A stretch of DNA of 64,000 bases from NCBI RefSeq assembly GCF_024055715.1, contig NZ_JAMXMV010000026.1:1-64000 (forward strand), given 5' to 3'. Positions 1 through 7,017 of this stretch are shown in pieces; the stretch's first letter is position 1; every line of letters starts with the position of its first letter. Both the position numbers and the translations under genes were made by a program. This DNA is from Actinoallomurus soli (GTDB taxonomy: Bacteria; Actinomycetota; Actinomycetes; Streptosporangiales; Streptosporangiaceae). The notes beneath the pieces were generated by a model, which made no database searches, was not told the origin of the DNA, and was given only the letters and a program-made list of their open reading frames with translations.

Positions 1-88
1 CGCGGATCGCGGACGTCACGAAGGGGAGAAGCTCGGCGGCGCCGATCCGCGCCGCCGCGTCGGCGGCCGCGGCCACCCACCCCACCAC
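1..88 (-). CDS. Possible 5' part of an unidentified gene running off the left edge
   Basis: On the minus strand an open frame leaves the window at base 1. Read from a GTG at 88 it gives a run rich in Ala, Val and Leu that ends ...AAELLPFVTSAIR, which looks more like protein than the other five frames. The frame stays open further upstream through a run of twelve C at 100-111, so the true start is unknown and could also lie beyond that run. It would be the next gene downstream of the hexosaminidase on the same strand. No family is recognised, and this is a weak call. Confidence 0.25.
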   Translation of the reverse strand, partial: MVGWVAAAADAAARIGAAELLPFVTSAIR

Positions 89-166
89 CCCGGCGGCCGC
101 CCCCCCCCCCCGCCGATCCCACGGGACCGTCCCTGCCGCTCCCGGTCCGGCTCTACCGATCCGGCT

Positions 167-2989
167 CTACCGGACCAGCGCCCAGGAGGACGGGGACGTG
201 TCCGGAGCGGCCGACGTGTTCGCGCGCGTCGCCCGGTAGATCTCCCCCTGATGGTCCACCAGCGCGCCCGCCGGGTAGGCGGTGCCGGTCTGCCACACCG
301 TCAGGCCGACCGGCGAGATCCGGCTCGTACGCCCGTCGACGGCGCGGGTGCGCAGCAGCACGGTCGGGCCGGCCGTCACCGGTCCGGGGTACGGCCGCCA
401 GGAGGTGCCGTCGGTGGAGTACTCGATCGCCATGCCCGGGTTACGGACGTTGGCGGTGAGCATCCCGTTGCGCACCTGCCCGCCCGGCAGGGGGATGCGG
501 TAGTTCACGCCGACGCCCGGCAGTCCGACCGGCTTGTAGAAGGACAGCAGCGGGAAGGTGACCTGCCCGAGGGTGTTCGAGAAGACGTCCCACGCCGCCG
601 GCATCTGCGCCGTGTCCGGCGTGCGGCGGTTCCAGGCCCGCTCGGCGACGCCGAGGAGCTTGGGGAACGCCTGGTACTCCCGCAGGCCCTCCGACTTGCC
701 GTTCTCGGCGAACAGTTGCGCCTCCATCCCGAGGATGTTCTTGCGGCCCTCGGGCGTCAGCCTCTCCCAGCTCGGGTTCGGCTGGATCGGGTTGCCCCAG
801 CGGTCCTCCGTCGCGCTCGCGTACACGTCGTACGGCTGGTAGGTGAACGTGCTCTTCTCGTCCACGTAGTTGGCCCAGTAGTAACCGGGCTCGTCCGGGT
901 CCTTGTTGTAGGCCAGGTCCATGTACAGGTTCGTGGCGTGCGCCAGGATCACCTGCCGGCCGGTGTTCGCGAAGTGGTACGCCCAGGCCTCCCGGCCCCA
1001 GCCCCAGACGTTCTGCCAGGGCAGCGCGATGAAGTGGTCGAGGTTCAGCGTCCGCGGGTCGTCGCGGACGACGTCCTCCCACCCGGCGGTCGTCGGCGCG
1101 ACCGTCAGCGCGATCCGGTTCCACTTCGTGAAGAAGTAGTTCATCAGCGCGGCGTCGTCCTTGCCGGCCGTCTCCGGGTTGCTCTTGCAGGCGGGCGACC
1201 CCTGCCAGCGGTTCGGTCCCGGCGGCTCGTCGCCGCCCAGGTTGAAGGTGTTCAGCGGCGCGCCGGCCTCGGCGTACAGCTTCTTGACCTCGGTCGCGAC
1301 CTTGCCGAGGAACGCGTAGGTGCTCGGCAGGCACGGGTTGGCGAGGTTGTCGGTGTAGCCCTGGACGCTGACGTGGTTCGAGGTGTCCTTCGGATCCAGC
1401 AGCCGGTACGTCGCGTCGCCGGTCCGCTGGTAGCGGTGCTCCATCGACTGCACCGCGGCCCGCGCGTGCGCCGGGAAGTCGAACTCCGGGACGACCTGGA
1501 TGTGCCGCCGGTTCGCGTACTTCAGGATGTCGACGAAGTCGGCCGTCGTGTAGTAGCCGCTGCCCTTGCCGACGAAGTTCACCGTGTCCTGCTCGAACCC
1601 CTGGTACGCGGGCCTGCGCCCCAGGTTGGCCTCGGTGGCGTCGCGGGCCTTGTCCGTGACGCCGTCGCCGCCGCCGAGGTCGTTGCCCGAGCCCATGGCC
1701 TGGTGCAGCTGCGTGTTCCGGTCGAGGTCCAGGCCACGGTGCGCGCCGAAGCCGGTCAGCTCGGGGAGCCCGGGGATCTGCAGCCGCCAGCCCTCGTCGT
1801 CGGTGAGGTGGAAGTGCAGCCGGTTCAACTTCAGGTACGACATGAGATCGAGGAACTTCTCGATCGTCTGCCTGGTCTCGAAGTGCCGCGCGACGTCGAT
1901 GCCCATGCCGCGGTATCCGAACAGCGGGGCGTCGGCGATCGTCGCCTGCGGCACGGCGATCTGCGACGGCCGGGCGCCGCGGGCCGCCGCCGCGTACGCG
2001 GACACGGGGATGAGCTGGCGCAGCGTCTGCACCCCGTAGAGCACGCCGGCCGCGTCCTTGCCGACGATGTCCACGCCGTGGGCGGCCGCGCGCAGCGTGT
2101 AGCCCTCGGTGTCGGCCTTGCCGTCGTGGTCGACGTCCAGCTTCGGGTCCACCGACAGCCGGATCACGGTCCCGCCCCCGTCGCCGCGGCCGCCGCCCTT
2201 GACGACGTCGCGGAGCGCCGACCGCAGGTAGCCGGCCTCGCCGGACAGCCCGGCCGAGTGGCGGATCGCGGTCCGTCCGCTGATCGTCACCGTGCCCCGG
2301 CCGGCGGTGGCCGACAGGGGCTGCGGGACGAGCCGCTGCTGCAGGCTGAGGTTCGCCTTCTGCGCGGTGTCGTCGGCGTACCGCGTCGCCGCGGTCTGGA
2401 CGGGCCGGTTGTCGCCGGAGAACGCCTTGGTCTGCTTCGGATCGGCCGGATCCAGCAGTGCCTTGGCGGGCACCCACTCGGCGGCCCCGCCGCCGAAGGA
2501 GATGCTCCAGCCCGCGGGCGCGTCGGTCTTCTGGATCGCCCAGAGCTCGAAGTTCATGTCGATCTTGCGGCGCTCGCCCGGCTTGAGCGGTGCGAACCCG
2601 CTCGTGGGCGTCAGGGCGTAGAGGTCGCCGCTCTGCGCCCGGTCCGCCCGGGCGACCGCCAGGCCCTGGGCGGCGAGCTGCGCACGCGCGGTGTCCCCGG
2701 CCGCGCCGGACAGGACGGCGGCCGGCTGGCGCACGGAGTTGAAGTACAGGGTCCAGCCGCCCGCGAGGGAACACCGGCCGCCCCCGTTGGCCAGTGTGAG
2801 ACGGGCGAGGTAGTACTGCGCGTCGGTGACGGTGTGGTCGATCGGCTGGAAGGTGACGGACAGGTCCCGCCCGTGCGGGTGGCACGCGCCGGGCGTCGCG
2901 TGGGCGGGGGCCGTCGTGAAGACGAAGGACGAGGTCAGCGCGGTCGCCGCCAACAGGCGGAGCGCTGCCGATCTGATGGGGATGCTCAT
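167..2989 (-). CDS. Secreted beta-N-acetylhexosaminidase (GH20) with C-terminal chitin-binding module
   Basis: A 940-residue exo-glycosidase expected to release terminal N-acetylglucosamine from chitin oligomers outside the cell. Residues 1-31 form a Sec signal peptide ending in APAHA. About 40-190 resembles the chitobiase carbohydrate-binding domain and 220-345 the GH20b domain. The catalytic barrel starts near FGYRGMGIDVARHF and carries the acid pair Asp-Glu in FNLGGDEPP (about residue 583). The last 45 residues (WQTGTAYPAGALVDHQGEIY) are a CBM5/12-like chitin-binding module. The long N-terminal region and chitin-binding tail make it larger than plain GH20 enzymes. It is transcribed alone, divergent from a TetR gene. 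A 14-base tandem duplication (146-159 and 160-173) spans its stop codon. The family is certain; the natural substrate (chitin or peptidoglycan fragments) is inferred. Confidence 0.93.
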   Translation of the reverse strand: MSIPIRSAALRLLAATALTSSFVFTTAPAHATPGACHPHGRDLSVTFQPIDHTVTDAQYYLARLTLANGGGRCSLAGGWTLYFNSVRQPAAVLSGAAGDTARAQLAAQGLAVARADRAQSGDLYALTPTSGFAPLKPGERRKIDMNFELWAIQKTDAPAGWSISFGGGAAEWVPAKALLDPADPKQTKAFSGDNRPVQTAATRYADDTAQKANLSLQQRLVPQPLSATAGRGTVTISGRTAIRHSAGLSGEAGYLRSALRDVVKGGGRGDGGGTVIRLSVDPKLDVDHDGKADTEGYTLRAAAHGVDIVGKDAAGVLYGVQTLRQLIPVSAYAAAARGARPSQIAVPQATIADAPLFGYRGMGIDVARHFETRQTIEKFLDLMSYLKLNRLHFHLTDDEGWRLQIPGLPELTGFGAHRGLDLDRNTQLHQAMGSGNDLGGGDGVTDKARDATEANLGRRPAYQGFEQDTVNFVGKGSGYYTTADFVDILKYANRRHIQVVPEFDFPAHARAAVQSMEHRYQRTGDATYRLLDPKDTSNHVSVQGYTDNLANPCLPSTYAFLGKVATEVKKLYAEAGAPLNTFNLGGDEPPGPNRWQGSPACKSNPETAGKDDAALMNYFFTKWNRIALTVAPTTAGWEDVVRDDPRTLNLDHFIALPWQNVWGWGREAWAYHFANTGRQVILAHATNLYMDLAYNKDPDEPGYYWANYVDEKSTFTYQPYDVYASATEDRWGNPIQPNPSWERLTPEGRKNILGMEAQLFAENGKSEGLREYQAFPKLLGVAERAWNRRTPDTAQMPAAWDVFSNTLGQVTFPLLSFYKPVGLPGVGVNYRIPLPGGQVRNGMLTANVRNPGMAIEYSTDGTSWRPYPGPVTAGPTVLLRTRAVDGRTSRISPVGLTVWQTGTAYPAGALVDHQGEIYRATRANTSAAPDTSPSSWALVR

Positions 2990-3116
2990 CGTGGAAGGTG
3001 CCGCTCTCCTGGGAGTCCGGTAGGGGCCATCGTCGCCCGATGGCTGGGCGTTGAAGAGGCGCAGCGGGGGAGAGGGACGGTCACGGACCGTCGCGCGGCC
3101 AGGGCTCTAACACGAG

Positions 3117-3133
3117 ACAGGAAACTAACCTGT
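3117..3133. promoter_or_regulatory. Inverted repeat upstream of the hexosaminidase gene
   Basis: ACAGG-AAACTAA-CCTGT is a 5-base-arm inverted repeat in the most AT-rich part of the 246-base divergent spacer, about 130 bases upstream of the hexosaminidase start. Sugar-responsive regulators often bind such sites before chitinolytic genes, but I cannot assign a regulator. Confidence 0.35.
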
Positions 3134-3194
3134 TTAATTTTTGCGGCGCAATGAGCCGACCTGCTCCGGCCATGAAGATCGCGGTCAGGCCCTC

Positions 3195-3210
3195 TGACCA
3201 CGATCGGTCA
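3195..3210. promoter_or_regulatory. Candidate TetR operator (TGACC-N6-GGTCA)
   Basis: The inverted repeat TGACC-ACGATC-GGTCA ends 25 bases before the TetR start codon at 3236. A possible -10 hexamer TACGCT (3224-3229) lies between them, so a bound dimer would block transcription. Autoregulation is inferred from position. Confidence 0.45.
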
Positions 3211-3235
3211 ACGGACCCGGGTCTACGCTCGAACC

Positions 3236-4015
3236 GTGATCGACGGCGTACGAGACGAGGGAAGCGCACCACGCGGCGGCGACGACGCGCCCGGGGAAGA
3301 AGCGACGGCGGGCACGAACGCGCCCGCCCGGCACCCGCACGCGACGCCGAGCGGGCGGCCGGCTGCCACGTCGAGCGAGCGGCCGGCTGCCACGAAGCCG
3401 TTTGGCCAGGTCGCTGCGACGACGCCGAGCGGGCGGGCGGGGCGTGACCCGCGCCGCCGCCGGGCTCTGCTCGAGGCCGCGGACCGGATCATCCTCCGTG
3501 AGGGGCCGGAGGCGTCGATGGCCGCGATCGCGTCCGAGGCGGGCATCAGCAAACCAATCCTTTACCGGCACTTCGGCGACAAGTCCGGCCTCTACCAGGC
3601 CCTCGCCGAACGGCACACGCGAGCCCTGATGGACAGCGTACGGGCGGCCTTCCTGCGCCCCGGAGACATCCGCACGCGGTCGCGGGCGGCGATCGACACC
3701 TACCTCGCCGCCATCGCCGCCAACCGGCACCTCTACCGCTTCCTCGTGCACCGGGCCAGCGCCGAGGACACCGCCACGCACAGCGCGATGGGCACGGTCA
3801 TCCGCGGCCTCGGCGGCGAGATCGCCGACATCCTGCTCCGGGAGGGTCTGCTGCCCGACCCGGTCCGGGTGCACATCTGGAGCCACGCCACCGTGGGCAT
3901 GGTCCAGGCGGCGGGGGAGTGGTGGCTGGACCACCCCGACGTCCCGCGCGAGACGGTCACCGACGGCATCGTCGACCTCCTCCTCGACGGCCTCCCGGAG
4001 GCCACCCGCCGCTGA
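3236..4015 (+). CDS. TetR family transcriptional regulator with long N-terminal extension
   Basis: A 259-residue one-component repressor. The helix-turn-helix domain is near residues 70-125 (ALLEAADRIILREGPEASMA, then SKPILYRHFGDKSGLYQALA). The ligand-binding half follows to the C-terminus. The first ~65 residues are low-complexity and unusual for the family; they include a duplicated RPAAT segment, encoded by a direct repeat at about 3350-3395. No in-frame ATG precedes the HTH and no ribosome-binding site is seen, so GTG 3236 is taken as start. A TACGCT box 7 bases upstream would suit a leaderless message. Its ligand is unknown. Its targets may include itself or the divergent hexosaminidase. 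Confidence 0.85.
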   Translation: MIDGVRDEGSAPRGGDDAPGEEATAGTNAPARHPHATPSGRPAATSSERPAATKPFGQVAATTPSGRAGRDPRRRRALLEAADRIILREGPEASMAAIASEAGISKPILYRHFGDKSGLYQALAERHTRALMDSVRAAFLRPGDIRTRSRAAIDTYLAAIAANRHLYRFLVHRASAEDTATHSAMGTVIRGLGGEIADILLREGLLPDPVRVHIWSHATVGMVQAAGEWWLDHPDVPRETVTDGIVDLLLDGLPEATRR

Positions 4016-4148
4016 CCCCCGGGAGCGCAGCATGACGGTTCGGGCGGTTTGTCCGGGTGCGCCACGGGTAGGGCGAGCCGTGACAGGGGGCGAATCCAAC
4101 AGTGGCCGTCGCGAGACCGGTGTGCGTCTCGCGTGGGAGGGGGGCCAC

Positions 4149-4625
4149 ATGAGTGCTGCGGAGAGCGGGAAGACGGCCTCGGCGGTCTCCGAGTCCAAAG
4201 GCGGCGCGGTGACCGGCCGTACGAGCGGTGAGCTGGTCGGCGAGCACGGCAGGACGTCGATCGCGGACGCGGTCGTCGCCAAGGTCGCCGGCATGGCGAC
4301 CCGCGAGGTCCCAGGGGTGTACGCGATGGGCTCGGGCCTGTCCCGGGCGGTGGGAGCCGTCCGCGAACGTCTTCCCCGGGCCGGTGGTCCGAGCATCACC
4401 CGTGGCGTCATGGTCGAGGTGGGCGAACGGCAGACCGCGATCGACCTGGACATGATCGTCGAGTACGGCGTTTCCATCCCCGACCTCGCCAACGGCGTGC
4501 GGCGCAATGTCATCAGCGCCGTGGAGAAGATATGCGGACTCGAGGTGACCGAGGTCAACATCACCGTGGGCGACGTTCACCTCCCGGACGAAGAAGCCGA
4601 ACCGGCCGAGCCACGGGTCCAGTGA
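4149..4625 (+). CDS. Asp23/Gls24 family envelope stress protein (first copy)
   Basis: A 158-residue protein. The Asp23 domain occupies about residues 30-145 (TSIADAVVAKVAGMATREVP, then VMVEVGERQTAIDLDMIVEY), with an acidic tail. Known Asp23 proteins are abundant, membrane-associated through AmaP, and linked to cell-wall stress. I start it at ATG 4149 behind a GGGAGGGGGG ribosome-binding site rather than at the upstream start at 4032, which would add a non-homologous leader. It opens a seven-gene operon in which most neighbours overlap by four bases. Confidence 0.9.
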   Translation: MSAAESGKTASAVSESKGGAVTGRTSGELVGEHGRTSIADAVVAKVAGMATREVPGVYAMGSGLSRAVGAVRERLPRAGGPSITRGVMVEVGERQTAIDLDMIVEYGVSIPDLANGVRRNVISAVEKICGLEVTEVNITVGDVHLPDEEAEPAEPRVQ

Positions 4626-4933
4626 CGCTCTTCGGCGACCCCGTCGACACCGCCGAGGCCGGGAGGCTGGCCGACCGGATCAGGAAGGCCGTGACCGGCT
4701 GCGCGTCGGTCGCGCGACTCGCCGCGGGTCCGGTCGCCACCTATCTGCCCGGTCGCGCGGTCCAGGGAGTGGCCGTGGGAGAGGGCGAGGTGCGCATCGC
4801 GGTCGTGGCCGTCTACGACCGGCCGCTGGCCGAGGTCGCCGACCAGGTGCGAAGAGCAGCGCGGAGCGTGGTACCGGAGTGGCGGATCGATGTGGCCATC
4901 GACGACATCGAGGTTCCCGGGCGGCACGGGTGA
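4622..4933 (+). CDS. Small Asp23-operon protein of unknown function
   Basis: A 103-residue protein starting at a GTG that overlaps the previous stop (GTGA), so translation is probably coupled. It has a basic, helical N-terminus (AEAGRLADRIRKAVTGCASV) followed by an alternating beta-type segment (GVAVGEGEVRIAVVAVYDRP) and an amphipathic RRAARSVVPEWRIDVAIDDI. The pattern is that of a short, diverged Asp23-like fold (helix, two strands, helix, strand), but the conserved Asp23 residues are not clear. There is no signal or membrane segment. Its role is inferred only from the operon. Confidence 0.75.
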   Translation: MTLFGDPVDTAEAGRLADRIRKAVTGCASVARLAAGPVATYLPGRAVQGVAVGEGEVRIAVVAVYDRPLAEVADQVRRAARSVVPEWRIDVAIDDIEVPGRHG

Positions 4934-5166
4934 GAGCGGATCGGCACGACTTCAACCTCTGGGTGCGGGCCCATCACCCGGATGTGGGCGGAGACCCGGA
5001 GCGGTTCGCCGCCGGCCTGGAACGCTGGCGCGCCGGCGCCGCCACCGGCGTCGGCGCGAAGACGTGGGGGACGGGGAACGTGACGGTGTTCCGCTCCCGG
5101 GGCGGGCTGTGGCCGCTCGCCCGCTGGGCGAGGCGCCGGTGCGGGGCGAAACGGCACCTGGCGTGA
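4930..5166 (+). CDS. Microprotein with a J-domain-like HPD motif
   Basis: A 78-residue basic protein coupled to the gene before it by a GTGA overlap. Residues 8-33 read FNLWVRAHHPDVGGDPERF followed by a helix, which matches the helix II-HPD-helix III hairpin of DnaJ-type J domains. The remaining J-domain helices are absent. The C-terminus is basic and Trp/Arg-rich. The HPD tripeptide is the DnaK-contact site in true J proteins. Whether it works that way here is unknown, and it could equally be a chance resemblance in a conserved actinobacterial small protein. Its place in the Asp23 operon suggests an envelope-linked role. Confidence 0.7.
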   Translation: MRADRHDFNLWVRAHHPDVGGDPERFAAGLERWRAGAATGVGAKTWGTGNVTVFRSRGGLWPLARWARRRCGAKRHLA

Positions 5167-5179
5167 GGAATGCGGGGGT

Positions 5180-5380
5180 GTGAAAGGCATGGACGAACTG
5201 CGCTGGTGGCCGGTGGTCGGTCTGGCGTTCGGAACCGCGCTCGGATTCGCCGGTGCGTTCGGCGGCGTCGGCGCGTTCCTGATCGTGCTGGTGCTCGGGG
5301 TGGTCGGCCTCCTGACCGGGCGAGCGATCATGGGCGATCTGGACCTGCGCGAACTGATCGGCGGCCGGAGGCACTCGTGA
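5180..5380 (+). CDS. DUF2273-like small membrane protein
   Basis: A 66-residue protein with two hydrophobic segments (WWPVVGLAFGTALGFAGAFG and GAFLIVLVLGVVGLLTGRAI) and a charged tail. Size, topology and position between two Asp23-type genes match the DUF2273 proteins of Asp23/AmaP operons, which are probable membrane partners of Asp23. Either GTG 5180 or ATG 5189 could start it; the former sits behind a purine-rich GCGGGGGT. Its stop overlaps the next start. Confidence 0.8.
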   Translation: MKGMDELRWWPVVGLAFGTALGFAGAFGGVGAFLIVLVLGVVGLLTGRAIMGDLDLRELIGGRRHS

Positions 5381-5778
5381 ACCCCGCGCCGGCGGTGCCC
5401 GACGAGCGCGCCGCAACGGAGGCGGAGACCCGGGGTCACACCACGATCACCGCCCGGGTCGTGGAGAAGATAGCGTCCCGCGCCCTGACCGAGGTCGAGG
5501 GAGTCCGCGGGGCCGCCGGGCGGTTCGCGGGTCTCCCGTTCGGAGGCGGCACGGCGGCCGCCGCACCGCGCGTGCGGGCCCGCGTCGACGGTGGGCTGGC
5601 GATGCTGCGGATGCGGATCCGCGTCGCCTACCCGGCGCCGATCCGGCAGGTGACCCGTGATCTGCGCGCCCTCGTCATGTCCCGCGTCGGTGAACTGACC
5701 GGCCTGCGGGTACGCCAGGTCGACATCGACATCGCCCGGCTGACACCGCCCGGGCGAGCCGGCGGGCGGCCGCGGTGA
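5377..5778 (+). CDS. Asp23/Gls24 family protein (second copy)
   Basis: A 133-residue second Asp23 domain protein, starting at GTG 5377 in a GTGA overlap. The typical helix is ITARVVEKIASRALTEVEGV, followed by strands (RVRARVDGGLAMLRMRIRVA) and the C-terminal TGLRVRQVDIDIARL. It is shorter than the first copy and lacks the acidic tail, so the two copies are probably partners rather than duplicates. It is probably cytoplasmic and membrane-tethered through AmaP. An upstream extension to 5170 in the same frame was rejected because it would overlap the DUF2273 gene completely. Confidence 0.87.
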   Translation: MNPAPAVPDERAATEAETRGHTTITARVVEKIASRALTEVEGVRGAAGRFAGLPFGGGTAAAAPRVRARVDGGLAMLRMRIRVAYPAPIRQVTRDLRALVMSRVGELTGLRVRQVDIDIARLTPPGRAGGRPR

Positions 5779-6401
5779 CCGCCCCGGAGCAGGACCGCCC
5801 GGCCGAGGCGACCGCCCCGCTGCAGGGCCGGCCGCCCGCGGAGATGTCCCGCCGCGAGCGTCGGCGCGCGTTCCGGCCGCGCCGCGCGATCCCGGCCATC
5901 GTGACGGCCGCCGCGCTGGCCGCCGCCACCATCCTCATCGCCGTCGAGGTGATCACGGCGCTGGTGTCCCACCGCGCGGGCAACGTGCTGCCGGTGCCGT
6001 ACCTGGCGCGGCTCGGCCGCGACACGCGCTGGGCCGACCCGCTCGCACTGGCCGTGGCGGCCCTGATCGCGGCGCTCGGCCTGCTGCTGCTCCTGCTCGC
6101 GCTGTGGCCCGGACGCCCGCGGGTCATCGCGCTGGCCTTCGACGACCCCGCCGCGCTCGTGGGCATCACGGTGGCGGGGCTCCGGCGGCAACTCGCACAG
6201 GCCGCCCGGACGGTCGACGGCGTCACCGGCGCCCGCGTCAGGGTCCGGCGCGGCGGGGTACGGGTCCGGGCGGTGAGCCCGCTCCGTGACCCCCAGGGCC
6301 TGGCCGAGCAGGTGGAGCACGCCGTCACCGGGCGGATCCGGGAACTCGCGCCGCTGCACCCGCCGCGCGTACACGTCACCGTCCGCCACCGGGAGGACTG
6401 A
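5775..6401 (+). CDS. DUF6286-type membrane protein of the Asp23 operon
   Basis: A 208-residue protein starting at GTG 5775 in a GTGA overlap. The cytoplasmic N-terminus is proline- and arginine-rich. Two membrane helices follow (AIVTAAALAAATILIAVEVI and DPLALAVAALIAALGLLLLL), then a soluble C-terminal domain of about 90 residues (DDPAALVGITVAGLRRQLAQ) that resembles an Asp23-like fold. The size and architecture match the DUF6286 proteins encoded just before AmaP in actinobacteria. Function is unknown beyond its association with the envelope-stress operon. Confidence 0.8.
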   Translation: MTAPEQDRPAEATAPLQGRPPAEMSRRERRRAFRPRRAIPAIVTAAALAAATILIAVEVITALVSHRAGNVLPVPYLARLGRDTRWADPLALAVAALIAALGLLLLLLALWPGRPRVIALAFDDPAALVGITVAGLRRQLAQAARTVDGVTGARVRVRRGGVRVRAVSPLRDPQGLAEQVEHAVTGRIRELAPLHPPRVHVTVRHRED

Positions 6402-6404
6402 CCC

Positions 6405-6962
6405 ATGCTCCGCCGTACCGCACGCCGGAACCGCATCGGCCTGGCGATCATCGGGCTCATCCTGTTCCTCGGCGGCCTCACGGCGTTCATCCGTGGACTC
6501 GGCCTCTACCCCGGTGTCCTCGGAGCCGCCCGCAGACCGGTCACCGACCGGGCCACCCGTGCCTTCGTCGACGGTCATGTCTGGTTCTGGGCCGCACTGG
6601 CCGCGGTCGCCATCGTGATCGGAATGGCCGCCCTGCACTGGCTCATCACCCAGGCCGCCACCGGCGTCCAGCGGACGATCCGCCTGGAGGACGACCCGCG
6701 GGAGGGGATCACGGCTCTCCCCTCCCGCGTAGCCGGCGACGCCGTCCGGAACGACCTCCTCGACAGCCCCGACGTGCGGAGCGCGGCCGCGACGTTCACC
6801 GGAACCCCGGCGCACCCGTGTCTCCGCCTCACGATGACCCTGGAGCCGGACGCCGATCCGGCCGGCGTCGAGGACCTCATCCACCCGGCCCTCCGGCGGC
6901 TCCGCCAGAGCGTTCAGGCCCCGGACCTGCCCGCCATCGTCCGCATCCGCACCGGCCGCTGA
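6405..6962 (+). CDS. amaP: Alkaline shock response membrane anchor protein AmaP
   Basis: A 185-residue last gene of the operon, three bases after the previous stop and behind a GGGAGGA ribosome-binding site. Two membrane spans (RIGLAIIGLILFLGGLTAFI and WFWAALAAVAIVIGMAALHW) are followed by a cytoplasmic domain. In Staphylococcus AmaP recruits Asp23 to the membrane; here it would do the same for the two Asp23 copies. The family call comes from topology and operon position. It converges on the uvrA-like gene. Confidence 0.82.
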   Translation: MLRRTARRNRIGLAIIGLILFLGGLTAFIRGLGLYPGVLGAARRPVTDRATRAFVDGHVWFWAALAAVAIVIGMAALHWLITQAATGVQRTIRLEDDPREGITALPSRVAGDAVRNDLLDSPDVRSAAATFTGTPAHPCLRLTMTLEPDADPAGVEDLIHPALRRLRQSVQAPDLPAIVRIRTGR

Positions 6963-7017
6963 CCGGGCCCCGTGAGCCCCGCCACGCGCCTCGCCGCGCG
7001 GCCCCGCCGGCCGGCCG

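Noticed and set aside
251-3154. Very long plus-strand open frame (about 967 codons) opposite the hexosaminidase gene
   Set aside because: It is antisense to a protein with clear GH20 motifs and is Arg/Val/Pro-rich without domains; a high-GC shadow frame.
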